Assembly: GCF_947250775.1 (NCBI RefSeq)
Contig: NZ_OX366349.1
Location: forward strand, 1,178,001-1,242,000
Source: Wolbachia endosymbiont (group A) of Rhinocyllus conicus
GTDB taxonomy: Bacteria > Pseudomonadota > Alphaproteobacteria > Rickettsiales > Anaplasmataceae
DNA: 64,000 bases
Direction: 5' to 3'
Positions 27,549-36,587 of the stretch are shown piece after piece. Below the pieces are notes generated by a model. That model was given only the letters and a program-made list of their open reading frames with translations, made no database searches and was not told the DNA's origin. A program made the translations under genes and the position numbers. Position 1 is the stretch's first letter. Each line of letters opens with the position of its first letter.

Positions 27549-28433
27549 CTAAAAAGTTTCTTCCTTAAGTTGTGTAATGTCAGCCTGAGGAAGGCCAGTT
27601 GTCTGGGAAATAACATCAATAGAAATGCCAGCATTAAGTAGGTTTTTTGCAACTTCGATTTTTTCTTCTTGTCTACCTTTTTCGTGACCTACTTTAAGAC
27701 CCTCATCAAATTTTTGAGCTAAAGCAGCTACCTCATCCATTATGCGTTTTTTCATTTGTTCATATGCTAGTAACTCTTCTTCTGACCAATTAAACTTATT
27801 CATCTCTTCATAAGCTCGTTTTATTATTACGTCACTACCAACTATTTTATCTAGGTCCTCTTCGTTTGTTTCTGCTGCATATCGAAAAAAGTAACACCAT
27901 TTTTCTACTATATTTTCTAGTTGGTCTTCTTTTGTCTTTGTAAATTTTGGTAGTTCTATGAATACGAAGTAAAAATCCTTTAAGTCATGTTCAAAGCTAT
28001 TTTGATCTAAAATGACATGATTAGATTTGTACTCAGCCTTATCTGGAAAAATAATACAATCAGCAACAGCTATGAAGATAATTTCCTTGAGATTATGATA
28101 ATTATCACCTTGATCAGCTTGACTTGAGTAGGCTTTAGCAGCATAATATTGAGCACGCTTTTCGAAGCCTTTGGTCTTAGTGAACTGCATTTCTATAATA
28201 TATCTGGAACCTTGAGAGTCTTTACAAAGAACATCGACAATACTCTGCTTTTTAGCGGCAATTTCAGGGTCCAAAATGGTAGCCAAGAATTCAACATCGT
28301 GAATAGCAGCTAAGCCAGTGAAGCCTAAAATATCGTTCAAGAAATGAATAAGGATATCTTTATTCTTTTCAGTGCCAAATATTCTTTTAAAGGCATAATC
28401 ATTGCGTGCATCAAGAAACTTCGAAAGAGCCAT
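27549..28433 (-). CDS. Rpn-family PD-(D/E)XK recombination-promoting nuclease / putative transposase
   Basis: 294 residues. N-terminus DARNDYAFKRIFGTEKNKDILIHFLN (in two pieces: DARNDYAFKRIFG and KDILIHFLND) is diagnostic for the PDDEXK_2/Rpn family. The nuclease core is SIVDVLCKD then YIIEMQF, giving D...E-x-Q. A coiled coil precedes a C-terminal tail KIEVAKNLLNAGISIDVISQ ending TGLPQADI. Related proteins promote RecA-independent recombination in E. coli; the role here is inferred. It is convergent with cifB, with only 4 bp between the stops. The same tail motif appears in the double-HTH proteins of this window. Confidence 0.85.
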   Translation of the reverse strand: MALSKFLDARNDYAFKRIFGTEKNKDILIHFLNDILGFTGLAAIHDVEFLATILDPEIAAKKQSIVDVLCKDSQGSRYIIEMQFTKTKGFEKRAQYYAAKAYSSQADQGDNYHNLKEIIFIAVADCIIFPDKAEYKSNHVILDQNSFEHDLKDFYFVFIELPKFTKTKEDQLENIVEKWCYFFRYAAETNEEDLDKIVGSDVIIKRAYEEMNKFNWSEEELLAYEQMKKRIMDEVAALAQKFDEGLKVGHEKGRQEEKIEVAKNLLNAGISIDVISQTTGLPQADITQLKEETF

Positions 28434-28814
28434 AAGAAAGTAAGATAAAAAGCATTAATAGTTATACACAATTGTGAAGAAATATTCAACCCTTTTGTTT
28501 TTCTAAGCTTTGAATGTGTTGATGAAAAAAAACATCTGTCAAAGATCACCTGAGAATTACATTTTAGGCTTTAGATGTAGTGTTAGTCATCGTTTTATAA
28601 CTGCCTTAAAACCCTAGCAAATGAACTGATAAGCTATAAAAAGTTTCAAAAACACTTTGGTGTAGGCTCCAAAAAAATGCGAGTACAAAGACTCAAATAT
28701 GATTACCTAACATCGAGAGGACGGGCTCCCTACACCTTGTATATGATAAAGATCTTGAAACTTCATGTCAACATTTTCAGTAGCAAATTTACGTTGAATC
28801 TATATCCTGTAAGT
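28434..28814. other. Intergenic region with inverted repeat before rnhA
   Basis: About 380 bp between the divergent Rpn and rnhA genes. GGTGTAGG near 28659 and CCTACACC near 28730 form arms of a possible long hairpin with a loop of about 60 nt; the flanks GGCTCC and GGGCTCC add partial pairing. No protein gene is convincing, although an open frame runs in from 28677. The segment should hold the promoters of both neighbours. Confidence 0.4.
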
Positions 28815-29351
28815 ATGGGCGAAAAAAAGAAGGTTATAATATATACAGATGGAGCATGTTCTGGAAATCCGGGGCCTGGTGGATGGGCAGCCGTGGTGAT
28901 GTATGAAAATAAAAGTGTCTTTATCAAAAAACGCATCTCTGGAGGTGAAGAAAACACAACGAATAACAAAATGGAATTAAAGGCTGTGATTAATGGGCTA
29001 AAGATGTTGAAAGTTTCTTGCAAAGTTATTTTACACACTGATAGTCGTTATATTAAGCAAGGTATAACAGAGTGGATCAATAAATGGAAGGTAAATGGTT
29101 GGAAGACAACCGATAAAAAGCCAGTGAAGAACAGGGAATTATGGCAGGAACTAGAAGAAGTTGCTTTGCAGCATGATATTAATTGGAAGTGGGTTAGAGC
29201 TCACAACGGTAATATGTACAATGAGGAGGCAGATAGACTTGCTAGAAAGGAATCTAAAAAGCTAAAATATAGAGATTGTGAGGTCAAGAAATCACCAAAA
29301 AATAGAGGGAACTCTAAGTTTCATAGATTGGGTGGAGTATTATGGCAATAA
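28815..29351 (+). CDS. rnhA: Ribonuclease HI
   Basis: 178 residues from ATG 28815 ([13 protein letters not shown]). Catalytic carboxylates are visible: D12 in [15 protein letters not shown]54 in NNKMEL, D76 in HTDSRY and the last in NEEADRLA. The loop histidine is in RAHNGN. The enzyme cuts RNA in RNA-DNA hybrids. The family core is about 155 residues; a basic tail of about 25 residues is added. The frame is open upstream to 28677, but those residues do not resemble the family. It overlaps mutL by 10 nt, so the two are co-expressed. Start chosen by homology, since the ribosome-binding site is weak. Confidence 0.88.
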   Translation: MGEKKKVIIYTDGACSGNPGPGGWAAVVMYENKSVFIKKRISGGEENTTNNKMELKAVINGLKMLKVSCKVILHTDSRYIKQGITEWINKWKVNGWKTTDKKPVKNRELWQELEEVALQHDINWKWVRAHNGNMYNEEADRLARKESKKLKYRDCEVKKSPKNRGNSKFHRLGGVLWQ

Positions 29352-31141
29352 TTCTTTTAGACACAAAAACTATAAATCGTATAGCAGCGGGAGAGGTAAT
29401 AGAGAGGCCAGCAAGTGTAGTAAAGGAATTAGTTGAAAATGCAATAGATGCTGGAAGTTCAGAGATAGAGATCAAAATAGAAAGTGGTGGGCGTAATCTT
29501 ATAACTGTGACAGATAATGGAAATGGAATAGAAAAGGAAGATTTGGAACTTGCGTTTATGCGCTACGCTACTTCAAAATTAAGCGATAGTGAGTTAATAG
29601 AGATCAAGCACCTTGGGTTTAGAGGAGAAGCTTTACCTTCAATTGCAGCAGTAAGCAGAATGAAATTATCGTCTAAGGCAAGTGGAGCAAAGGAAGCATG
29701 GTCTATAAGGTATGAGGGAGGAGAAAAAATAAGAGAGATTACACCTTGTTCTTTGCTACAGGGTACATATATTGAAGTTCGTGACTTATTTTTTGCCACT
29801 CCAAATAGATTAAAATTTCTAAAAACCGAGAGGGCAGAAACACAAAGCATTGTTGACATTGTAAATAACTTAGCAATGATTAACTATAGTATTGGGTTTA
29901 CTCTCACTTCCGGTAATAAAAAGCTCTTAAAATATGTTAAGCAAACTTCATTATTTAACAGATTATGTGAAACAGAAGAAGAATTTCAGAGCAATTCGCT
30001 GGAAGTTAAAGAGGAAGAAGACGGCATCAAACTTACGGGACACATCTGTAAACCAACTATTAGTCGTGGCAATTCAACTCAGATCTATACGTTTGTTAAT
30101 GGAAGGCCAATAAAAGATAATCTACTTATTGGTGCAATTAGATATGCGTATCAAGATTTTATTCTAAGTGGGAGGTATCCTTTTGCAGTGCTGCACTTAG
30201 AGATACCATACGATCAAGTAGATGTAAATGTGCATCCAAATAAATCGGAAGTAAGATTTCAGAATAAAAGGCTAATATATGAAATAGTGAGAAGAGGGAT
30301 AATAAAAGCATTATCAACGAGGTTTGCAGCAAGTGGTCAAGGTATTGAAGAGGAGCTAATTTTTAATGATAGTAAAAGCCAAGAGCAGGTTGATAGTAAA
30401 GAGAAAAAGAATCAAAAAGAGTTTTATGAAAAGAGACCAAGTCTTTTAGAAAATCGTCTAATGAAAGAATTCAATGCACCAGATGAAAGAAGGCAAAGCT
30501 TACCAGAAACGTTTAAGTATGGAGAATCTCCACCCCAAAAGGGAGCGATGGTTCTAGAAAGGGAGCAAATTGATTTAATAGAGGATCATCCTCTAGGGTA
30601 TGCACGCTGTCAGGTCCACAGTACTTACATTATTGCTGAGGCTAAAGGCAAATTAATTATAGTAGATCAGCACGCAGCTCATGAAAGATTGATATACGGG
30701 TGCTTAAAGCAAAAATCAAGCATAAAAAGACAGAAACTTCTTCTTCCTGAAACAGTTAAAATCAAAAACCAAGCTGGAATGGGGATGATTGAAACTTATA
30801 AAGATGAGCTTTTTGAAATGGGTTTTGGTATTGAAATAGAATCAGAAGATAAAGTAAGGGTGAAAGAAATACCTGCAATCTTAGGAACAATAGATATAAA
30901 AGAGATGCTAGTTGATATAGTAGATAAGTTAACGGAAATGGAAGATACGTTGCCAATAGAGGATAAGGTGAATAAAATATCAGCCACAATCGCTTGCCAT
31001 GGAGCAGGAAGAAAAATGAAATTGGAAGAGATGAATGAGATACTAAGACAAATTGAGAAAACTCCATATTCTGGTCATGAAAGACCAACTTATATAGAAA
31101 TGAAACTAAGTGATATAGAAAAATTGTTTGAAAGGAGATGA
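29342..31141 (+). CDS. mutL: DNA mismatch repair protein MutL, WO-associated copy
   Basis: 599 residues. The GHKL ATPase N-terminus is complete: [18 protein letters not shown], then [12 protein letters not shown]. The C-terminal dimerisation/endonuclease domain has DQHA at 442-445, but the second glutamate of the DQHA(X)2E(X)4E motif is glycine (HERLIYG). The usual C-x-H-G-R-P metal motif near 580 reads [20 protein letters not shown] and the final LFERR are recognisable. This suggests ATPase function with weakened nicking. The neighbours rnhA, HTH regulators and radC match the Octomom/WO repair set rather than the chromosomal mutL context. Overlaps rnhA. Confidence 0.9.
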   Translation: MAIILLDTKTINRIAAGEVIERPASVVKELVENAIDAGSSEIEIKIESGGRNLITVTDNGNGIEKEDLELAFMRYATSKLSDSELIEIKHLGFRGEALPSIAAVSRMKLSSKASGAKEAWSIRYEGGEKIREITPCSLLQGTYIEVRDLFFATPNRLKFLKTERAETQSIVDIVNNLAMINYSIGFTLTSGNKKLLKYVKQTSLFNRLCETEEEFQSNSLEVKEEEDGIKLTGHICKPTISRGNSTQIYTFVNGRPIKDNLLIGAIRYAYQDFILSGRYPFAVLHLEIPYDQVDVNVHPNKSEVRFQNKRLIYEIVRRGIIKALSTRFAASGQGIEEELIFNDSKSQEQVDSKEKKNQKEFYEKRPSLLENRLMKEFNAPDERRQSLPETFKYGESPPQKGAMVLEREQIDLIEDHPLGYARCQVHSTYIIAEAKGKLIIVDQHAAHERLIYGCLKQKSSIKRQKLLLPETVKIKNQAGMGMIETYKDELFEMGFGIEIESEDKVRVKEIPAILGTIDIKEMLVDIVDKLTEMEDTLPIEDKVNKISATIACHGAGRKMKLEEMNEILRQIEKTPYSGHERPTYIEMKLSDIEKLFERR

Positions 31142-31209
31142 GTTCAGTTTGTCAAAAAGGTTCTCAATTAAGCATACGTAACAGCTCTTCTGGTTATGGA
31201 GTATAAAAT

Positions 31210-32139
31210 GTGAAAAAAGAGAATAATTACTCTAATTTTTTATATTATAAAGTAGTAGGACAGAAAGTAAGAAGTTGTAGGATAGCAAAGGGGTATACTC
31301 AAAAAGATTTAGCAAAAAAAATCAGTGTAACGTATCAAATAGTACTACAATATGAAAAAGGAACACGAAAAATTTCGATTGAAAAGTTGTGCGCTATAGC
31401 AAAGGTGTTATCAATTAATATTACGGATCTTATTCCTGTATCAAATGAAAAAATCTGTTTTGAAGATAAGGGAGAGGAAATATTAAATCTAGTAAGAAAA
31501 TATAAAACGATTAATGATCAAGAGTTGCGCAAGGTGTTTTACTTGCTAACAAAATTTACCCGAGTTGGTGAGAAAAGTAGTAAAAAAGCAGAGAAAGTAA
31601 AAATTGCAAAGGGCCTGGTTAAAGCAGGGATTTCTGTTGATATTGTTTCACAAGCAATTGGCCTCTCTGCTGATGAATGTGTTGAAGAAAAAATAGGTTC
31701 TATATACTGCAAAATAGGAAAGAAGATAAAAGAATGGAGACTAGTGCGGGAATATACTCAGAAGGATTTAGCAAAGAAAATGAGTACAACACGTGATGAA
31801 ATAAGCAACTATGAACAAGGAAGAACTGCTGTTCCACTGGGAAGATTATATGAGATAGCAAAGGCGTTATCGATTAATATCATGGACCTACTTGAACTAA
31901 CAGAGGATGCAGATGATAAAGTGGTACCTAATTTAATTGAAGAATACAAAAAAATTGAAAGCCAAGAACTACGTCATGCACTAATGAAATCTCTGTTTGA
32001 AAGCATACAAATTTGCGAAGAGAAAGTGAAAAGAGCAGAAAAGATGAAAATTGCAAAGGATTTAGTTAAGGAAGGAATTTCTATCAATATTATTTTAAAA
32101 ACAGTAGGCATCTCTTTAGACGAAATTCAACAAATTTAA
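31210..32139 (+). CDS. Double-HTH (XRE family) transcriptional regulator, copy 1
   Basis: 309 residues from GTG 31210, with GGAG 9 nt upstream. Two XRE-type helix-turn-helix domains: residues about 12-75 (GYTQKDLAKKISVTYQIVLQ) and about 170-235 (EYTQKDLAKKMSTTRDEISN). Each is followed by a helical stretch and the tail motif KIAKGLVKAGISVDIVSQAI. Such tandem-HTH proteins are typical of WO and may bind paired operators as one polypeptide. Close paralogues lie at 34283 and 35238. Located between mutL and radC, as in the Octomom region. Target operators are unknown. Confidence 0.85.
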   Translation: MKKENNYSNFLYYKVVGQKVRSCRIAKGYTQKDLAKKISVTYQIVLQYEKGTRKISIEKLCAIAKVLSINITDLIPVSNEKICFEDKGEEILNLVRKYKTINDQELRKVFYLLTKFTRVGEKSSKKAEKVKIAKGLVKAGISVDIVSQAIGLSADECVEEKIGSIYCKIGKKIKEWRLVREYTQKDLAKKMSTTRDEISNYEQGRTAVPLGRLYEIAKALSINIMDLLELTEDADDKVVPNLIEEYKKIESQELRHALMKSLFESIQICEEKVKRAEKMKIAKDLVKEGISINIILKTVGISLDEIQQI

Positions 32140-32303
32140 AATAAAAAATCAGTATCTATTAATATCTTTACTTTTTGATGAAAAAATAAGTAAAAAAGAT
32201 TGAAAAATTGATTTGACTTCACTCGGAAGCTATGGCTCTATGCCAATGCTGATAAAGCAGTAAATATTAAAAAAAAGTTTGTTGTTAGTGAAGGGTAAAT
32301 TAT

Positions 32304-32966
32304 ATGAATAATAATAAGAATAAAGAAGAAATAGAATTCAGAATATTAGAAAGCAAAGGCAAAGCACTACTTGATCGTGAAATAATGGAAACATTTTTAA
32401 GTGCAGTACATGAAAGGCCGCAAGCTCAAGAAATTGCTAAAAATCTGGTGAATACTTATGCAGGAGTAGGAAGGATTTTAGGTAGAGAAATGGATGACCT
32501 GAAAGTTATAGAAGGAGTAACTGATTCTGCAGTAGCAATGATTATGTGTGTTAAGGAAACACTAGAAAGGGTACTGAGAGAAAAGCTCAAAAGTGAGCCA
32601 ATAATGGACTTACAAGGGCTAGTAGAGTACTTAAACGTAAGTATAGGCCACTCAGAAAGGGAATGTGTAAAAATACTGTACTTGAATAAAAGGCGTCAAC
32701 TAATTGGAGAAGAATCCTATATTGGTGAAATGGAAAAAGCACCAGTATACATAAAGGAAATTACAAGAAAAGCATTAATAAAGAATGCAACATTAGTAAT
32801 AATGTCACACAACCACCCTGGGGAAAGTTTAGAACCTTCAGAAGAAGATCAAGAAGTAACAAAGAGCTTAGCAGCAGCATGTAGTACTGTAAGCGTTAGA
32901 TTATTTGATCATATTATCATTACAAGTGGGGGTTATTTTAGCTTTAGAGAAAACGGATTGTTATAG
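32304..32966 (+). CDS. radC: RadC family protein (JAB/MPN domain)
   Basis: 220 residues from ATG 32304 with AAGGG upstream. An N-terminal HhH-like region is followed by the JAMM-type metal site: SHNHPGESLEPSEED (HxH and a downstream D). The family is associated with DNA repair and mobile elements, but its biochemical role is unresolved. It follows a double-HTH gene, as in the known Octomom gene order. Length is normal and no defect is seen. Confidence 0.9.
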   Translation: MNNNKNKEEIEFRILESKGKALLDREIMETFLSAVHERPQAQEIAKNLVNTYAGVGRILGREMDDLKVIEGVTDSAVAMIMCVKETLERVLREKLKSEPIMDLQGLVEYLNVSIGHSERECVKILYLNKRRQLIGEESYIGEMEKAPVYIKEITRKALIKNATLVIMSHNHPGESLEPSEEDQEVTKSLAAACSTVSVRLFDHIIITSGGYFSFRENGLL

Positions 32967-32985
32967 CAGAAAGTATTTGCAAATC

Positions 32986-33010
32986 TACTCATATTAATTT
33001 ATAATGAGTA
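32986..33010. promoter_or_regulatory. Inverted repeat TACTCAT/ATGAGTA upstream of the third module gene
   Basis: TACTCAT at 32986-32992 and ATGAGTA at 33004-33010, perfect 7-nt arms around an 11-nt centre. The same arm sequence occurs before the other two module genes. A TATAAT hexamer follows at 33019-33024, so here the element would overlap the promoter and could act as an operator. Confidence 0.45.
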
Positions 33011-33072
33011 ATATAATGTATAATAACAAAGTTTATTGTACACTTAAAAAGTATTTTTAATATGAGGTTTAT

Positions 33073-34203
33073 ATGACTAGTAAAGATCAGAATAAAAAGA
33101 CTAATGTTAATCACAAGAAAATATTTGGTGCTCTTGAAAGCGTTGATATAGAGCAGTCTAAATTTGTGAGTAAAATTAATAGCCAGAAGGAGATAAAACT
33201 GGAAGATACAATGCCTTTCCCTAGCAGAAACGTTCGCGAAAACAAAATCAACTATGGAAAAGGACTTGATTATATATATGGCACAAAACCTGTAAGTGAT
33301 CAAGAAGATAAAAATCCATTTGCCTCAGCTTTGCAAAAAATAAAGCCAAATACAGAGAAGCTGAGCTGGTTTAAGAGTTCTATAGTAGAGGCAAAAAACG
33401 TAAATGAATTGCACAAAGTTATAGACAAAGTACTAGCTTCTGGAGCAAGGCTAAATGCATGTAATGATGGAGAATGGAGCTTCGCGGAATATGTGATACT
33501 GGGCACACATTTTCATAAATTTGATAAGGCTGATCGTAAAAAGCTAATACGTAAATTAATGCTAAGTGGTGCAGAGTTTCATGATACTCTACTGCAGAAT
33601 AGACTGATAGGTGAAATCTATAATGAGCTACAGCCAGAAGTTCAGCCACAGATAGATAAGCAACTAGAAGAGCTAGAGGAAGCTGGCGAAAATGCTGTGC
33701 AAGAAGGAGAATTAATAGATGTTGAGATAGATAATACAACATCGTATATAGAATTTTCTGGGAATAGTAAGGTAGAGGTAGCCAAAATACTGGAAGCAAA
33801 CAGAAAGTTAGGAAGTAATATCTTAAAAATTGGTAATGATGCAGTTGAAGTTAAAAGTGAGAAGGGAGGTATAAGAAACTATACCGATATTTCAGATGGC
33901 AGCTCTATCATGTTAGAATTTCCTACAAGCATTGGTAAGCTAAATATTATATTGTACCAAGAGGCAGATCAGGTGCAAGTGAGAGTAGAAAATAAGGAAA
34001 TGTGGGCTGAGTTACAAAAAAGAGGCGAAGAAATAGGAAAAAACTGTCTCTTTGGAGGAGTGAAACTTAAAGAAGCGGTAGAAAGAGGTAGTTTCACTAG
34101 ATGTGGCATATGGAGTGAAAAGCAGAAGGAAGTAAGTGAAAAATTGTTTTCATGGGCAGACAAAGTACGTGAAAATAGTAAAGAAACTTGTAGGGCACTT
34201 TAA
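33073..34203 (+). CDS. Protein with shared C-terminal module (family copy 3)
   Basis: 376 residues from ATG 33073, GAGG 5 nt upstream. The middle region has the family pattern GARLNACNDGEWSFAEYV then LMLSGAEF. The C-terminal module at about 215-355 reads YIEFSGNSKVEVAKI, LKIGNDAVEVKS, RNYTDISDGSS, TSIGKLNIILY and EEIGKNCLFGG. No ankyrin repeats, signal peptide or membrane segment. It stands between radC and a double-HTH regulator, far from the other two family members but with a similar inverted repeat upstream. Function unknown. Confidence 0.78.
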   Translation: MTSKDQNKKTNVNHKKIFGALESVDIEQSKFVSKINSQKEIKLEDTMPFPSRNVRENKINYGKGLDYIYGTKPVSDQEDKNPFASALQKIKPNTEKLSWFKSSIVEAKNVNELHKVIDKVLASGARLNACNDGEWSFAEYVILGTHFHKFDKADRKKLIRKLMLSGAEFHDTLLQNRLIGEIYNELQPEVQPQIDKQLEELEEAGENAVQEGELIDVEIDNTTSYIEFSGNSKVEVAKILEANRKLGSNILKIGNDAVEVKSEKGGIRNYTDISDGSSIMLEFPTSIGKLNIILYQEADQVQVRVENKEMWAELQKRGEEIGKNCLFGGVKLKEAVERGSFTRCGIWSEKQKEVSEKLFSWADKVRENSKETCRAL

Positions 34204-34206
34204 TTT

Positions 34207-34244
34207 AAAGGTTCCAGAGTCTGGCTATTATATCTGGAGCCTTT
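34207..34244 (+). terminator. Hairpin after module gene copy 3
   Basis: Arms AAAGGTTCCAGA (34207-34218) and TCTGGAGCCTTT (34233-34244) pair along 12 positions with one mismatch around a 14-nt loop. There is no following T run, so it may be a weak or Rho-assisted terminator or an mRNA-stabilising hairpin. Confidence 0.5.
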
Positions 34245-34282
34245 GAGCTATAATAGAAAATATTATATGCAAGGTTCTTTTT

Positions 34283-35188
34283 GTGGAAAAAAGTCTAGAT
34301 TATAAAGTGGGAGAAAAATTAAAAAGCTGGAGGTTAGAGCGAGGGTACACTCAGAAAGATTTAGCAGAGAAAATTGGTGTAAAATACTGGGTGATATTGC
34401 AATATGAGAAAGGGAATCGTAGAGTTCCAATTGAAAGGTTGTATGCTATAACTGAGGCACTATCAATCAGTATTACGGATCTTATTCCTGTATCAAAAAG
34501 CTGTCTTGAAGATGAAGAAGAAATATTAAATCTAGTAAGAGAATATAAAAAGATTAACGATCAGGAGTTACGTAAGATGTTTTGTTTGCTAACCAAATTT
34601 GTCCAAGTTAGTGAGAAAAGTAGTAGAAAATCGGAAAAAATAAAAATTGCAAAGAGTCTGGTTAAAGCAGGAGTTTCTGTTGATATTGTTGCAAAAACAA
34701 TTGGTCTGTCTGCTGATGAATGTGTTGAAGAAAAAGTTGGTTCTATCTACTACCAAATAGGCAAAAAGATAAAGGAATGGAGACTAGTGAGAGAGTATAC
34801 TCAAAAGGATTTAGCGGAGAAAATGAGTACAACACGTGACGAAATAAGCAACTATGAACAAGGACGCGTAGCTACTCCACTGGGAAAATTATATGAGATA
34901 GCAGAAACATTATCGATTAGTATTACAGATCTACTAACAGAGGAAGATGAAGGTAGTAAAGTGGAAAATGAGCTACCGAATTTGATTAAAGAATACAAAG
35001 AAATTGAGAGCCAAGAACTACGTCATGCACTAATAAAATCTTTGTTTGAAGGGATACGTATTTGTGAGGAGAAAGTGAGAGAGATAGAAAGGATTAAAGT
35101 TGCAAAGGATCTAGTAAAAGGGGGAATTTCTATTGATACTATTTTGCAAGCGGTAGGTTTATCTATTGATATGGTTTTAGATGGATAG
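34283..35188 (+). CDS. Double-HTH (XRE family) transcriptional regulator, copy 2
   Basis: 301 residues from GTG 34283. Same architecture as the gene at 31210 and very similar in wording: HTH 1 GYTQKDLAEKIGVKYWVILQ, HTH 2 EYTQKDLAEKMSTTRDEISN, and two copies of the tail motif (KIAKSLVKAGVSVDIVAKTI and KVAKDLVKGGISIDTILQAV). A recent paralogue by appearance. It follows the hairpin after module copy 3 and precedes a third copy by 49 nt, so the two may be co-transcribed. The ribosome-binding site is weak. Confidence 0.83.
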   Translation: MEKSLDYKVGEKLKSWRLERGYTQKDLAEKIGVKYWVILQYEKGNRRVPIERLYAITEALSISITDLIPVSKSCLEDEEEILNLVREYKKINDQELRKMFCLLTKFVQVSEKSSRKSEKIKIAKSLVKAGVSVDIVAKTIGLSADECVEEKVGSIYYQIGKKIKEWRLVREYTQKDLAEKMSTTRDEISNYEQGRVATPLGKLYEIAETLSISITDLLTEEDEGSKVENELPNLIKEYKEIESQELRHALIKSLFEGIRICEEKVREIERIKVAKDLVKGGISIDTILQAVGLSIDMVLDG

Positions 35189-35237
35189 CTCGTAAAAAAA
35201 TTATAGCAATAAAGTTTTTTTCTTAAATGGAGGATAA

Positions 35238-36131
35238 ATGTTTGTTTCTGCAAGCAATGTTAGTTACGGAATAGGGCAAAGAATAGAAAATTGTAGGTTA
35301 ATGCGAGGGCATACTCAAATAGGATTAGCAAGTCAAATAGGTTTAACATACCAAGAAGTAAACAGCTATGAAGATGGGTATATTCCTATTCCAATTGAAG
35401 TACTATATATAATAGCAAGAGTATTATCAGTTGACGTTGTAGATTTATTACCTGAACCAGTAATAGTAAGGGAAGACAGCTATGAAGACGAGGAAATACT
35501 CTATCTAACGAAAATATACGAGAATCAAAAGTTAGGCAAAATAGTACCTTCATTAGTCAGGTTTGTTCATATTAGCGAAAAAATTAATCAAGAAGAGGCA
35601 AGGTTGGAAATAGCAAAAAATCTAGTGAAAGAAGGGGTTTCAGTTGACATAATTTCCCAAGCAACCGGCTTATCTATTTACGAGTATGATAATACAGAGA
35701 AAGAAGTCTGCACTGATTCTATATACTACAGAATAGGGCAAAGAATAAGAGAATGGAGATTGATAAAAAGGTATACTCAGAAAGATTTAGCAAACAAAGT
35801 TGGTTTAACACTCAAGGAAATACACGAGTATGAAATAGGATACACTGCCATATCATTTGACAAATTATATCAAATAGCAGAAGGATTATCAGTGAATATT
35901 AAAGTTCTGCTGCCTAAAACAAATGAAGATAGTGAACTACTTAATTTACTAAGAAAAACTGAAGAGCAAGAATTAGTGAAGAAATTTTTATCTAGGGATA
36001 TGAAGAATAGCAAAGAGAAAGTTAAAAAAACAGAAAAGATCAAGGTTGCGAAAAATCTAGTGAAGGCGGGTGTTTCTACTGATGTTATTTTGCGAGCAAG
36101 TGGCCTAACTGCCGATGAGTGTGAAAATTGA
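35238..36131 (+). CDS. Double-HTH (XRE family) transcriptional regulator, copy 3
   Basis: 297 residues from ATG 35238 with GGAGG at 35229-35233. Two HTH domains: GHTQIGLASQIGLTYQEVNS and RYTQKDLANKVGLTLKEIHE. Tail motifs EIAKNLVKEGVSVDIISQAT and KVAKNLVKAGVSTDVILRAS. More diverged from copies 1 and 2 than these are from each other. The conserved pairing of HTH plus tail suggests that the tail, also found in the Rpn nuclease, is a functional part. Confidence 0.83.
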   Translation: MFVSASNVSYGIGQRIENCRLMRGHTQIGLASQIGLTYQEVNSYEDGYIPIPIEVLYIIARVLSVDVVDLLPEPVIVREDSYEDEEILYLTKIYENQKLGKIVPSLVRFVHISEKINQEEARLEIAKNLVKEGVSVDIISQATGLSIYEYDNTEKEVCTDSIYYRIGQRIREWRLIKRYTQKDLANKVGLTLKEIHEYEIGYTAISFDKLYQIAEGLSVNIKVLLPKTNEDSELLNLLRKTEEQELVKKFLSRDMKNSKEKVKKTEKIKVAKNLVKAGVSTDVILRASGLTADECEN

Positions 36132-36587
36132 ATTGTGTTTAAGATACAAGTAAAAATAGTCAATATATTAACCATTCTAAATCCTTGTTTAGCTAACTCA
36201 ACTGAAGCATTTTCATAAAGTTTTGCTGCTAATTCGTGTTGTTTGATAAACTTCAAATTTAATGCTTTTAAAATTGATGCTGAAAACACATATTGCTAAT
36301 GCTAGCAGAGGAGCTAGTTGGTAAAATCGCCACAGCCGTCAGTACTCCCGATTACTTTTCCTGATAATGTGATAGTATTCGCAAGTATTATCATATATTA
36401 CAAAAAAATCAGTTAGCATTTCTGTTTATTAAAATTATGCAATAAAGCTGCATTTTATATAACACTTCTCAAATTATTTCTACTAAATATTTATGAATAT
36501 GGTTAAACAGTAGATAGAAGAAACCTTTTCTATTATTGATCTTTTGTACAGTAAAGTTATCTCATAAAATATTAAATTTGGAGTTTT
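36132..36587. other. Intergenic gap
   Basis: 456 bp of AT-rich DNA between the HTH genes and the transporter. A short minus-strand open stretch (LKALNLKFIKQHELAAKLYE, 36150-36289) looks protein-like but is unrecognised and may be a remnant. The promoter of the transporter should lie in the last 100 bp; nothing stronger is seen. Confidence 0.4.

Noticed and set aside
28677..28814. N-terminal extension of RNase HI
   Set aside because: The extra 46 residues do not resemble the family and cover the inverted-repeat region; ATG 28815 matches the usual start.
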